Assembly (NCBI GenBank): GCA_946627325.1
Contig: CAMOVK010000003.1
Coordinates: 17,266 to 81,265 of the forward strand
Source of the DNA: an uncultured Prevotella sp.
GTDB taxonomy: Bacteria; Bacteroidota; Bacteroidia; Bacteroidales; Bacteroidaceae
DNA: 64,000 nt
Direction: 5' to 3'
The position numbers were made by a program, and so were the translations under genes. The notes beneath the pieces were generated by a model, which was given only the letters and a program-made list of their open reading frames with translations, searched no databases and was not told the DNA's origin. Shown piece by piece: positions 36,118 through 43,829 of this stretch. The stretch's first letter is position 1. Each line of letters opens with the position of its first letter.

Positions 36118-36989
36118 TAGTTATGTTCTCTTTTGTTGAATAGGTTTATCAGTGCGTGGACGTAGTCTTCATTTGTTGCTACTGATATGTTGTCAACTTG
36201 TGCTTCTGTAAATGTTTCTTCAAGTTGATGATGCCTCCATGCCCAGTTGTTTGCATGTGCCTCTCTCACTCTTCTTGACGATGTGTCGATAGTCATTTCT
36301 CTGCCAGTTTCAGCATCGCGTATGGTCAATAGTCCCACGTTTGGCAGTTGGCGTGCCATGAGGTCATACACTTGTATAGCCACGATGTCGTGCTTTCGGT
36401 TGGCAATCGACAGCGAATGTTTGAAACTTTCCTCTGTATAGAAATCGCTTATGACGAAAGCTGCACAACTGCGACGCATCATTCTTACGAAATACTCCAA
36501 AGCTTTGTTGACGTTTGTCTGTCTGCTTTTCGGTTGAATGGTCAACAATTCATGTGTGATATGAAGTATATGTCGTCGCCCTTTTTTGGGAGGAATGTAT
36601 TTTTCGATGTGGTCAGAAAAGAATATTACTCCTATCTTGTCGTTGTTTTGTATAGCTGAGAAAGCTAATGTTGCTGCTATCTCTGCTACCATTTCTCGTT
36701 TGGTTTGGCCATGAGTTCCGAAATCGAGGGAGCCACTTATGTCAATCATTAGCATAACAGTCAGTTCGCGCTCTTCTTCAAACACTTTAACATAAGGTTT
36801 GTTGAAACGTGCGGTTACGTTCCAGTCTATATCGCGAACGTCATCGCCGAATTGATACTCTCTAACTTCTGAGAAAGCCATTCCTCTGCCTTTGAAAGCA
36901 GAGTGGTATCGGCCAGCGAAAACGTTCTGACTGAGCCTGCGTGTTTTTATTTCGATCTGCCTTACCTTGTTGAGCAGTTGATTGGTCAT
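36117..36989 (-). CDS. DUF58 domain protein of the moxR-bat operon
   Basis: A 290-residue cytoplasmic protein with the DUF58 signature YHSAFKGRGMAFSEVREYQFGDDVRDIDWNVTARFNKPYVKVFEEERELTVMLMIDISGS, which contains a VWA-like MIDAS (DISGS). DUF58 proteins regularly follow moxR and are thought to work with the AAA ATPase in assembling or activating VWA proteins. Nineteen bases follow the moxR stop; a TAATG junction links it to the next gene. Confidence 0.93.
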   Translation of the reverse strand: MTNQLLNKVRQIEIKTRRLSQNVFAGRYHSAFKGRGMAFSEVREYQFGDDVRDIDWNVTARFNKPYVKVFEEERELTVMLMIDISGSLDFGTHGQTKREMVAEIAATLAFSAIQNNDKIGVIFFSDHIEKYIPPKKGRRHILHITHELLTIQPKSRQTNVNKALEYFVRMMRRSCAAFVISDFYTEESFKHSLSIANRKHDIVAIQVYDLMARQLPNVGLLTIRDAETGREMTIDTSSRRVREAHANNWAWRHHQLEETFTEAQVDNISVATNEDYVHALINLFNKREHN

Positions 36990-37008
36990 CGTTTAGTAGC
37001 TTCGTTTG

Positions 37009-38004
37009 TTATGGCACTTCCACTTTGTTAATAATCTGGCTGACGATTTCTTCTGTTGTGAGCGAGTTGGCTTCTGCTTCGTAGGATAGTCCTATGCGAT
37101 GTCGCATAACGTCGTGGGCTACTGCTCTTACATCTTCTGGCACTACATATCCACGGTGTTTTAGGAATGCGTAGGCTCTTGATGCTTTTGCGAGATTTAT
37201 GCTCGCGCGTGGACTTCCGCCATAAGTTATCATGTCTCGGAGGTTGTGTAACCCATACTTTTCTGGATATCGCGATGCAAAAACGAGGTCGGCTATGTAT
37301 TGTTCGATTTTTTCGTCGATGTAGATTTGTCTTACTACCTGTCTAACGCTCTTGATTTCGTCAGCTGATGTGATTGGATTTACTATTGGCATACTGCCTG
37401 CCAAATTTTCCCTTATGATGAGTTTTTCTTCTTCGATAGTTGGATAGTCGATTACAACTTTCAGCATAAATCGGTCGGTTTGTGCTTCTGGCAGTTGGTA
37501 TGTTCCTTCTTGCTCTATTGGGTTTTGAGTTGCCAGAACGAGGAAAGGGTCGGGTAGCGCAAATGTTTCGTCGCCGATAGTTACTTGGTGTTCTTGCATA
37601 GCTTCGAGCAGTGCGCTCTGAACCTTTGCTGGTGCTCGGTTTATTTCGTCAGCCAAAACAAAGTTTGCAAAAACAGGTCCTTTCTTGACATGAAATTTTT
37701 CGTCTTTTTGTGAGTAAATCATTGTGCCTACAACGTCGGCAGGGAGCAAGTCGGGGGTAAACTGTATTCGTGAAAATTGTGCATCGACAATCTGTGCGAG
37801 GGTTTTTATGGCAAGTGTTTTAGCCAGTCCGGGAACTCCTTCGAGTAGTATGTGTCCGTCGCTCAGAAGTCCTATTAGTAACGAATCGACAAGGTGCTTC
37901 TGTCCGACTATGACGTTTTTCATGCCTGTTGTCAGGTTGATGATAAACGAACTATGCTGTTGTATTGACGCATTTAGTTCGTTGAGGTTGATAGTGTCTG
38001 CCAT
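37009..38004 (-). CDS. MoxR-family AAA+ ATPase
   Basis: A 331-residue ATPase, first gene of the bat operon. Walker A GVPGLAKTL, Walker B FVLADEINRAP, sensor 1 LATQNPIEQEGTYQLPEAQTDRFML, and a C-terminal lid with GGSPRASINLAKASRAYAFL are in place. MoxR ATPases act as chaperone-like partners of VWA proteins, here BatA and BatB. It has a consensus-type promoter 35-67 bases upstream. Confidence 0.95.
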   Translation of the reverse strand: MADTINLNELNASIQQHSSFIINLTTGMKNVIVGQKHLVDSLLIGLLSDGHILLEGVPGLAKTLAIKTLAQIVDAQFSRIQFTPDLLPADVVGTMIYSQKDEKFHVKKGPVFANFVLADEINRAPAKVQSALLEAMQEHQVTIGDETFALPDPFLVLATQNPIEQEGTYQLPEAQTDRFMLKVVIDYPTIEEEKLIIRENLAGSMPIVNPITSADEIKSVRQVVRQIYIDEKIEQYIADLVFASRYPEKYGLHNLRDMITYGGSPRASINLAKASRAYAFLKHRGYVVPEDVRAVAHDVMRHRIGLSYEAEANSLTTEEIVSQIINKVEVP

Positions 38005-38038
38005 ATTGTATAGTGTTTGTTTCTGAATAAATTGTTTG

Positions 38039-38071
38039 CAAAAGTATAATATAAATAGGTAATGAGCGAAA
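38039..38071 (-). promoter_or_regulatory. Promoter of the moxR-bat operon
   Basis: On the minus strand TACTTTTG (38046-38039) matches the -7 box, with TTTC (38071-38068) as a near -33 at spacing 21. Predicted start near 38032. Confidence 0.5.
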
Positions 38072-38117
38072 AATACGTATTAAATAAAACAAAGAATTGA
38101 AAAAATGGCTTAATTCG

Positions 38118-39272
38118 TTAGTCCATTCGTTGCTTATAATCGTCGCTGTCGAAAGTGCGAAGTGTTTCGAAAGTTCCGTCGGAGTGTAGCATGCCGATGG
38201 CTGGATGTGTAATGCCGTTGAACATATTTGTCTTTACCGTCGTATAATGTATCATGTCTTCGAAAATGATAGTGTCGCCGACGTGTAGTGGTTCGTTGAA
38301 TTTCCAACTGCCCATAAAGTCGCCAGCGAGACAACTACAACCTCCAAGCCTATAGGTGTTTGCTGTTTTTTCGTCGAGGGGTACTTGCTCTGCGCCTCTC
38401 ACTGTGGGCATATATGGCATTTCTAAACAGTCGGGCATATGGCAGGTAAAACTTACATTGAGTATTGCCGTCTTTATCCCGCTGTTTTCTACAATGTCGG
38501 TTACCTGTGCTATGAGCACTCCCGTTTGCCAAGCGAAAGCACTCCCTGGTTCCATGATGATGTGGAGATGAGGATATCGGCTGTGGAAATCGTTGATTAT
38601 TCGTATCAGATGTTCTCTGTCGTAGTCGGCTCGTGTCATCAGATGTCCGCCTCCAAAGTTTATCCAACGTATTTGTGAGAACCATTTCGAGAAGTGTTTC
38701 TCTATGTGAGTGAGTGTTCGTTCGAAAACGTCGTTACCGCTTTCGCAGTGACAATGGCAGTGAAACCCTTCAATGTTGGCTGGCAACTGCTCTGGCATGT
38801 TGGTTTCGTTCACTCCGAATCGTGTACCAGGAGCACACGGATTGTAGAGTGTAGTTTCCACTTCCGAATACTCTGGGTTTATTCGGAGCCCGAAGGAGAT
38901 GTTCGGATTCAATGTTTTCGCTCTTTCTGCATATCTGTCGTACTGACTGAGTGAGTTAAACGTCAGATGCGAAGAGTGTAGTGCAATCTTATCTATTTCA
39001 TAATCGCAGTATGCTGGCGAATAGGTGTGGGTGTCGGCAAAGTATTCGCTCGACAGCATCACCTCGCTGAGCGAACTGGCTGTAGAAGCATTGATGTATT
39101 CCCTAAATATTGGGAAAGTTTTCCAAAGGGCAAAAGCCTTGAAAGCCAAGATAATTTCCATATTGGCTCTGTTGGCTACGTCGGATATCAGACGCAGATT
39201 GTTCCTCAGCCTGTTTTCTTCCACTACATAGTAAGGTTTTGATAGTGTCTGGTAGAAAAAAGTTGTCTCCAT
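38118..39272 (-). CDS. nspC: Carboxynorspermidine/carboxyspermidine decarboxylase
   Basis: A 384-residue PLP enzyme of the alanine-racemase fold that makes norspermidine or spermidine from the carboxy precursor in the alternative polyamine route. The N-terminus has YYVVEENRLRNNL and the Schiff-base Lys in ILAFKAFALW; GLRINPEYSEVETTLYNPCAPGTRFGV, the FHCHCHCESG loop and GGCSCLAGDFMG near the C-terminus agree with NspC. The partner carboxyspermidine dehydrogenase is not in this window. Divergent from prs with a repeat array in between. Confidence 0.94.
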   Translation of the reverse strand: METTFFYQTLSKPYYVVEENRLRNNLRLISDVANRANMEIILAFKAFALWKTFPIFREYINASTASSLSEVMLSSEYFADTHTYSPAYCDYEIDKIALHSSHLTFNSLSQYDRYAERAKTLNPNISFGLRINPEYSEVETTLYNPCAPGTRFGVNETNMPEQLPANIEGFHCHCHCESGNDVFERTLTHIEKHFSKWFSQIRWINFGGGHLMTRADYDREHLIRIINDFHSRYPHLHIIMEPGSAFAWQTGVLIAQVTDIVENSGIKTAILNVSFTCHMPDCLEMPYMPTVRGAEQVPLDEKTANTYRLGGCSCLAGDFMGSWKFNEPLHVGDTIIFEDMIHYTTVKTNMFNGITHPAIGMLHSDGTFETLRTFDSDDYKQRMD

Positions 39273-39344
39273 ATCAATGAATGTTTTTCGTCTGGCGAAA
39301 TGTTCCCTATCTTATACAATTTCAATCAGTTACATCTTCGTGTT

Positions 39345-39432
39345 GAAAAGCATATCTTTCCAACGCGAAAAGCATACATATCCAACTCGGAAAGCATGCA
39401 TATCCGACTCGAAAAGATATGCTTTCCAAATC
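39345..39432. repeat. 22-bp tandem dyad repeat array, locus D (four units)
   Basis: Units begin at 39345, 39367, 39389 and 39411, each 22 bases. Units 2 and 3 have ATATCC in place of CTTTCC, and unit 4 is in the reverse orientation (centre ATATG). It lies between divergent nspC and prs; the predicted nspC -7 box is just beyond its right end, so the array would be transcribed as the nspC leader. Confidence 0.9.
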
Positions 39433-39451
39433 GGCTTTTATAACTTACCTG

Positions 39452-39459
39452 CAAAGATA
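39452..39459 (-). promoter_or_regulatory. Putative -7 box of nspC
   Basis: TATCTTTG on the minus strand. A clear TTTG at the right distance is not seen, so only the -7 element is supported. If used, the transcript begins near 39445 and includes the whole repeat array. Confidence 0.4.
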
Positions 39460-39482
39460 TGTTTTTTTTTCTTAATAATTAT

Positions 39483-39513
39483 GTTGCAACCCAACTAAAA
39501 ATTAGTACATTTG
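39483..39513 (+). promoter_or_regulatory. Promoter of prs
   Basis: TACATTTG at 39506-39513 matches the -7 box, with GTTG at 39483-39486 as a near -33 at spacing 19. It is 56 bases before the ATG at 39570 and outside the repeat array. Confidence 0.5.
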
Positions 39514-39569
39514 CACTGCAAATTGTGCAACTTGTTTTTTATCATCATAATTTTCTTCAACTTCCAACA

Positions 39570-40508
39570 ATGAGCAACAAAAAGTCTTATTTGGTGTTTT
39601 CGGGCAGGAACACAAAGTATCTTGCCGAAAAAATCTGTGCCAGTCTGGGCTGTGAGTTAGGTAATTTAGTTACGACACAATTCTCCGATGGTGAGTTTGC
39701 AGTCTATTACAAAGAGTCGATACGCGGGAAGGATGTGTTCCTTGTGCAGAGTACTTTCCCTAATTCCGACAATTTGATGGAATTGCTTCTTATGATTGAC
39801 GCTGCAAAGCGTGCATCTGCACGAACAATTACAGCCGTAGTTCCTTATTTCGGATGGGCACGACAAGATCGCAAAGACCAGCCGAGAGTGAGCATAGGAG
39901 CAAAATTAGTGGCTGATTTGCTCAGTGTGGCAGGTATTGACCGACTGATGACAATGGACCTGCATGCCGACCAAATACAAGGATTCTTTGACGTGCCAGT
40001 TGACCACCTTTACGCTTCTGGAGTTATACTGCCATATCTTAAGAGCCTTAAACTCGACGACCTCGTTATTGCTTCGCCTGATATGGGAGGCTCGAAACGT
40101 GCAAACACCTTTGCGAAGTATCTACAATGTCCACTCGTTCTCTGCAACAAGACACGTGCGAAGGCAAACGTAGTGGAAACAATCCAAATCATCGGTGATG
40201 TAAAAGGTAAAAACGTCGTTATCGTTGACGACATGGTAGATACGGCTGGCACCATAACCAAGGCTGCCGACGTTATGCTGGAAGCAGGAGCCAAGAGCGT
40301 CAGAGCGTGTGCATCGCACTGCGTGATGAGTGGTCCAGCAAATGAACGCGTCGAAGCTTCGGCACTGACCGAGATTGTATTTACCGATTCTATACCTTAC
40401 AACAACGGCTGCACGAAAGTGAAGCAACTATCCGTAGCAGATATGTTTGCTGAAACAATCCGAAGGGTAGAAAACAACGAAAGCATCAGTTCACAATATC
40501 TATTATAA
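39570..40508 (+). CDS. prs: Ribose-phosphate pyrophosphokinase
   Basis: A 312-residue PRPP synthetase, which makes phosphoribosyl pyrophosphate for nucleotide, His, Trp and NAD synthesis. It has SGRNTKYLAEKI, QFSDGEFAVYYKESIRGKDVFLVQST, VVPYFGWARQDRKDQPR, MTMDLHADQIQGFFDVPVDHL and the PRPP-binding VVIVDDMVDTAGTI. ATG at 39570 is chosen because it starts the conserved region; an upstream TTG-like extension passes through the promoter. A lipoprotein gene follows after 31 bases. Confidence 0.96.
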   Translation: MSNKKSYLVFSGRNTKYLAEKICASLGCELGNLVTTQFSDGEFAVYYKESIRGKDVFLVQSTFPNSDNLMELLLMIDAAKRASARTITAVVPYFGWARQDRKDQPRVSIGAKLVADLLSVAGIDRLMTMDLHADQIQGFFDVPVDHLYASGVILPYLKSLKLDDLVIASPDMGGSKRANTFAKYLQCPLVLCNKTRAKANVVETIQIIGDVKGKNVVIVDDMVDTAGTITKAADVMLEAGAKSVRACASHCVMSGPANERVEASALTEIVFTDSIPYNNGCTKVKQLSVADMFAETIRRVENNESISSQYLL

Positions 40509-40539
40509 TAGACTGAACCTTATTTAATAGTCAGGAACA

Positions 40540-41142
40540 ATGTTGATAGTTAAAAACACCAAAGTCTTGAAATGGATAGTAATGGCAGTCGTTGCGGTAG
40601 TGATGACGTCGTGCGAAAATGACAATTACTATATTAGAGGAAAAATTTTCGACAAGACATTGACAGATGGCGACACATTGTTCCTGACCTTTGACTTAAA
40701 CGAAGGTCTGCCTGCTGATACTGCAACAACAAAAGGCAGATGGTTCAACATGCACGGCAAAGTAGATACGGCTCGGGTAGCAATGATTTACAGGGCGAGC
40801 AACATGGAAGACAATGTTGTATTATTTCTCGAACCAGGCATTATAACCATAAAAATGTATTGCTCTTCTGGCTCATCAAGAGTGAAAGGTACACCACTCA
40901 ACGACGAGTGGCAGGCATTTACCGACACAATCAATAGGTATTCGCGCCAGATAAACCGACTACTCGAATTGCCAATTACAGCTAATACATCATCGCTGCC
41001 GCAAGACTCAATGACCAGCGATGTAAAGAAAATTTATCAGAGTATTCAAGACTGCGTTAGCCGCACCCGCCAACGTAATGCAAATAATCCTATAGGAAAA
41101 TTTCTCGAGCGAGTGGACGTAAGAAATGAGTTAGTAAAATAA
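40540..41142 (+). CDS. DUF4369-domain lipoprotein
   Basis: A 200-residue lipoprotein with signal peptide and lipobox VVMTSC (Cys near residue 25). The mature part begins DNYYIRGKIFDKTLTDGDTLFLTFD, a beta-sandwich like the DUF4369 domain that often precedes thioredoxin/TlpA domains in Bacteroidota; no thioredoxin CxxC follows, so it is the domain alone plus a helical tail. Function unknown. Thirty-one bases from prs, possibly cotranscribed. Confidence 0.8.
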   Translation: MLIVKNTKVLKWIVMAVVAVVMTSCENDNYYIRGKIFDKTLTDGDTLFLTFDLNEGLPADTATTKGRWFNMHGKVDTARVAMIYRASNMEDNVVLFLEPGIITIKMYCSSGSSRVKGTPLNDEWQAFTDTINRYSRQINRLLELPITANTSSLPQDSMTSDVKKIYQSIQDCVSRTRQRNANNPIGKFLERVDVRNELVK

Positions 41143-41259
41143 ATTCTGACTTAAAATCGTTTGAGTTTGTCCGATATTTACTTGTCTCGGCATAACGAAA
41201 CTATTGAATGAAGAAATAATCAATACACAACAGCTTGTTCCAAATAGTTTTTATTTCCA

Positions 41260-42363
41260 TTAAGGTTGTGTTATGTTTGCTGAAAGTTGTTTCGGCAATG
41301 CCTCGCGATTGAGAAACAGATATGTGGTATTGAGCATTATATAGTCGCGCGACATATACCAGATTCCCTTATACATTCCACTTTTGCCCCATGAGTTTTT
41401 AACCATGTAGTAAGGTTTACCTTCTTCGTCGATGGCTTTGCCGTAGATTAGCATCACATGGTCGTAAGTGAACTGCCAGTTATCCCATTGTTCTTGTCGT
41501 AATTGTTGTGAAGGCACAACGCTGTCGGGTAAGAAAGCCAGCCCTGTACGAGTGAAATCGCCTGTTACATCGCCACCCCAAGCTACAGTATATCCTGCAT
41601 CAATCGCTTCGTCGAGAATGCTCATCAACATTTCGATAGGTATGTTGTAGCTCGGCTTAAGTCGCCATTTGTAGGGAGCTTCAATAACAAACCATTTGAA
41701 AAAGGGATGGTGTGTGTAGCTCGTTAAACTTATATAGTCGTTTGCATTTATGCCTAAACTTTTGGCAAACGATAAGGGAGTGTAAGTAGCACCCTCAAAA
41801 TTGAATGTTTCAGGACATTTGCCGATATATTTTTCAATAACCTTTTCCACGCTATCTCGCCAGCCGACCATCGGTTCTTTGGCTTTTTCACATACAATGC
41901 TGCTCACCGTCTGTTCCAGCTCAGGAAAAAACACACTGAAATTGGCAAGAGAGTCGCCTGTGAGCGAACCCGGAGCAGGCATGGATTGCTCGGGGCAAAT
42001 GCCGTAATTGGTTAAAACGTCGAACACGTCATCACACGATCCTCCTTCAGATATCTGGCTATATCCGTGCATCCTCACATGGTGGGTAGCGCAATCCATA
42101 TAGTCTTTTCCCACAACAAACATTTCGCAAAGATCGTATTCCTTGCCAGTCTTTCGTAAAAGTTCACTCTCGATGTACCCGAGAGTGGCATAAGCCCAGC
42201 AGGTTCCGCTCCGATATTGATTTTTTACACTTGTTATAGGGTTTTCTTTAATAATCGTAAACCACTTCTCTTTGCTCGTTGATGAAGCCAATTTTTGCAA
42301 GTGTTCCTGTGCGGTGGATGTCAAAAAACACAACATCGCAGCTACGAAAGTTATTGTTCTCAT
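41260..42363 (-). CDS. Exported C1-family cysteine peptidase (bleomycin-hydrolase-like)
   Basis: A 367-residue papain-fold peptidase with a signal peptide (TITFVAAMLCFLTSTAQ). The oxyanion Gln and catalytic Cys are in NQYRSGTCWAYATLGYIES, His in YDHVMLIYG and Asn in MVKNSWG, followed by GIWYMSRDYI. The arrangement fits the bleomycin hydrolase/aminopeptidase C branch but is shorter than the ~450-residue cytoplasmic type. Divergent from the sulfatase maturase gene. Secreted Prevotella-like peptidases of this sort probably degrade peptides in the envelope. Confidence 0.88.
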   Translation of the reverse strand: MRTITFVAAMLCFLTSTAQEHLQKLASSTSKEKWFTIIKENPITSVKNQYRSGTCWAYATLGYIESELLRKTGKEYDLCEMFVVGKDYMDCATHHVRMHGYSQISEGGSCDDVFDVLTNYGICPEQSMPAPGSLTGDSLANFSVFFPELEQTVSSIVCEKAKEPMVGWRDSVEKVIEKYIGKCPETFNFEGATYTPLSFAKSLGINANDYISLTSYTHHPFFKWFVIEAPYKWRLKPSYNIPIEMLMSILDEAIDAGYTVAWGGDVTGDFTRTGLAFLPDSVVPSQQLRQEQWDNWQFTYDHVMLIYGKAIDEEGKPYYMVKNSWGKSGMYKGIWYMSRDYIMLNTTYLFLNREALPKQLSANITQP

Positions 42364-42486
42364 GGTGATTAGTTCTTTTTATGTTTATACATTATATTTT
42401 TGCAGCGATATTCGACTTTGTATTGTTGATAAATTTATCATTGCAGTTCTCGTCTTTACAAAAATGTACTTAATTGTGTTACACCG

Positions 42487-42494
42487 CAAAGATA
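42487..42494 (-). promoter_or_regulatory. Putative -7 box of the C1 peptidase gene
   Basis: TATCTTTG on the minus strand, the same octamer seen upstream of recF and nspC. No clear -33 at the right distance. Leader would be about 115 bases. Confidence 0.4.
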
Positions 42495-42503
42495 AGCAAT
42501 AAT

Positions 42504-42534
42504 TTTCTGAATACGATTTATTTCGTTAATTTTG
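42504..42534 (+). promoter_or_regulatory. Promoter of the maturase-sulfatase unit
   Basis: TAATTTTG at 42527-42534 matches the -7 consensus, with TTTC at 42504-42507 at spacing 19. It faces away from the peptidase promoter. Confidence 0.5.
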
Positions 42535-42591
42535 CATACATCGTCAACAACAAGATAAAAAAACAAACTAAGTTTTGCTTAAAACCATATA

Positions 42592-43815
42592 GTGAGGCAG
42601 TCTATAGCATATCCCTTTTTCCGACCATTTTACGTTATGTTAAAACCCGTTGGAACACGATGCAATCTGCGTTGTGAGTATTGCTATTACCTTGATAAAC
42701 AATATCTTTCAGCATCGAGCAAAGGGGTAACAATGAGCCATTCGATACTCGAAAAGTTTGTTCGCGAGTATATAGAAGCACAACCAACCGACAATGTGTT
42801 ATTTATCTGGCATGGTGGCGAACCGCTCATTTTGCCTATATCGTTTTACGAAAACGCTTTAGAACTTCAGCAAAAATACGCTAATGGGAAGCGCATAGAA
42901 AATGCTATTCAGACCAATGCTACACTGATAACTGATGATTGGTGTCGATTTTTGAAAAGTAATAGATTTCTCGTAGGTGTGTCGATTGATGGCACTCGTG
43001 AAATGCACAACCACTATCGCACGACAGCCGATGGCAGACCTTCGTTTGATAGCGTATGTAGAGGAATAGACCTACTCAATAAACACAGTGTTGAGTGGAA
43101 TGTGCTTGCAACAGTCAATCGTTTCAATGCCGACAAAGCAAAGGAATTTTATCGTTTCTTTCGAAATATAGGATGTCGATTTCTGCAATTTACCCCCGTA
43201 GTTGAGCGCACCGACAATTGTAAGGACAGCCACCGACTTGTATCGGGCAATCAACCTAATGGTATTCTGACTGATTATTCAATTACCCCACAACAATGGG
43301 GCGAGTTCCTCTGTGAAGTCTTCGACGAATGGATACAACGCGATGTGGGAGATATATTCGTACAGATATTCGATGCTACACTCGCCAATTGGATGGGCGA
43401 ACAGCCTGGTTTGTGTATGCTATCTGCCCACTGTGGTCATGCTGCCGCGATGGAAGCAGATGGTACACTCTATTCGTGCGACCATTTTGTCTTTCCACAA
43501 AATAGAATTGGCAATATACATAACGACTCACTTAAGTCGATAATACACTCTGAGCAGCAACGGCAATTTTCGCTGTCGAAGGTGGACAAACTGCCTCGCC
43601 GATGCCATGAATGTAAATTTCTCTTTGCTTGTTATGGTGAATGTCCAAAAAATAGGTTTCTCTATGATAAGTTCGACCCTTATCCCCACAACTATCTATG
43701 CGATGGTTATCTACGATTTTTTGCTCATACAGCTCCCTATTTCGACGCTATGAAATCCGCGATACTTTCAGGCAATTCCCCAAGCTCATTGATGCGAGAA
43801 ATGAAAAACAATTAA
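42592..43815 (+). CDS. Anaerobic sulfatase-maturating enzyme (radical SAM)
   Basis: A 407-residue radical-SAM protein that oxidises the active-site Ser or Cys of a sulfatase to formylglycine without oxygen. The SAM cluster motif CNLRCEYC (Cys 24, 28 and 31) comes after YVMLKPVGT; the SPASM part has CGHAAAMEADGTLYSCDHFV, CHECKFLFACYGECPKNRF and a last Cys in NYLCDGY. The GTG at 42592 gives the usual 15 residues before YVMLKPVG; an ATG at 42637 would delete them. The substrate sulfatase follows 14 bases after the stop. Confidence 0.94.
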   Translation: MRQSIAYPFFRPFYVMLKPVGTRCNLRCEYCYYLDKQYLSASSKGVTMSHSILEKFVREYIEAQPTDNVLFIWHGGEPLILPISFYENALELQQKYANGKRIENAIQTNATLITDDWCRFLKSNRFLVGVSIDGTREMHNHYRTTADGRPSFDSVCRGIDLLNKHSVEWNVLATVNRFNADKAKEFYRFFRNIGCRFLQFTPVVERTDNCKDSHRLVSGNQPNGILTDYSITPQQWGEFLCEVFDEWIQRDVGDIFVQIFDATLANWMGEQPGLCMLSAHCGHAAAMEADGTLYSCDHFVFPQNRIGNIHNDSLKSIIHSEQQRQFSLSKVDKLPRRCHECKFLFACYGECPKNRFLYDKFDPYPHNYLCDGYLRFFAHTAPYFDAMKSAILSGNSPSSLMREMKNN

Positions 43816-43829
43816 ATAGGAGAATAAAT

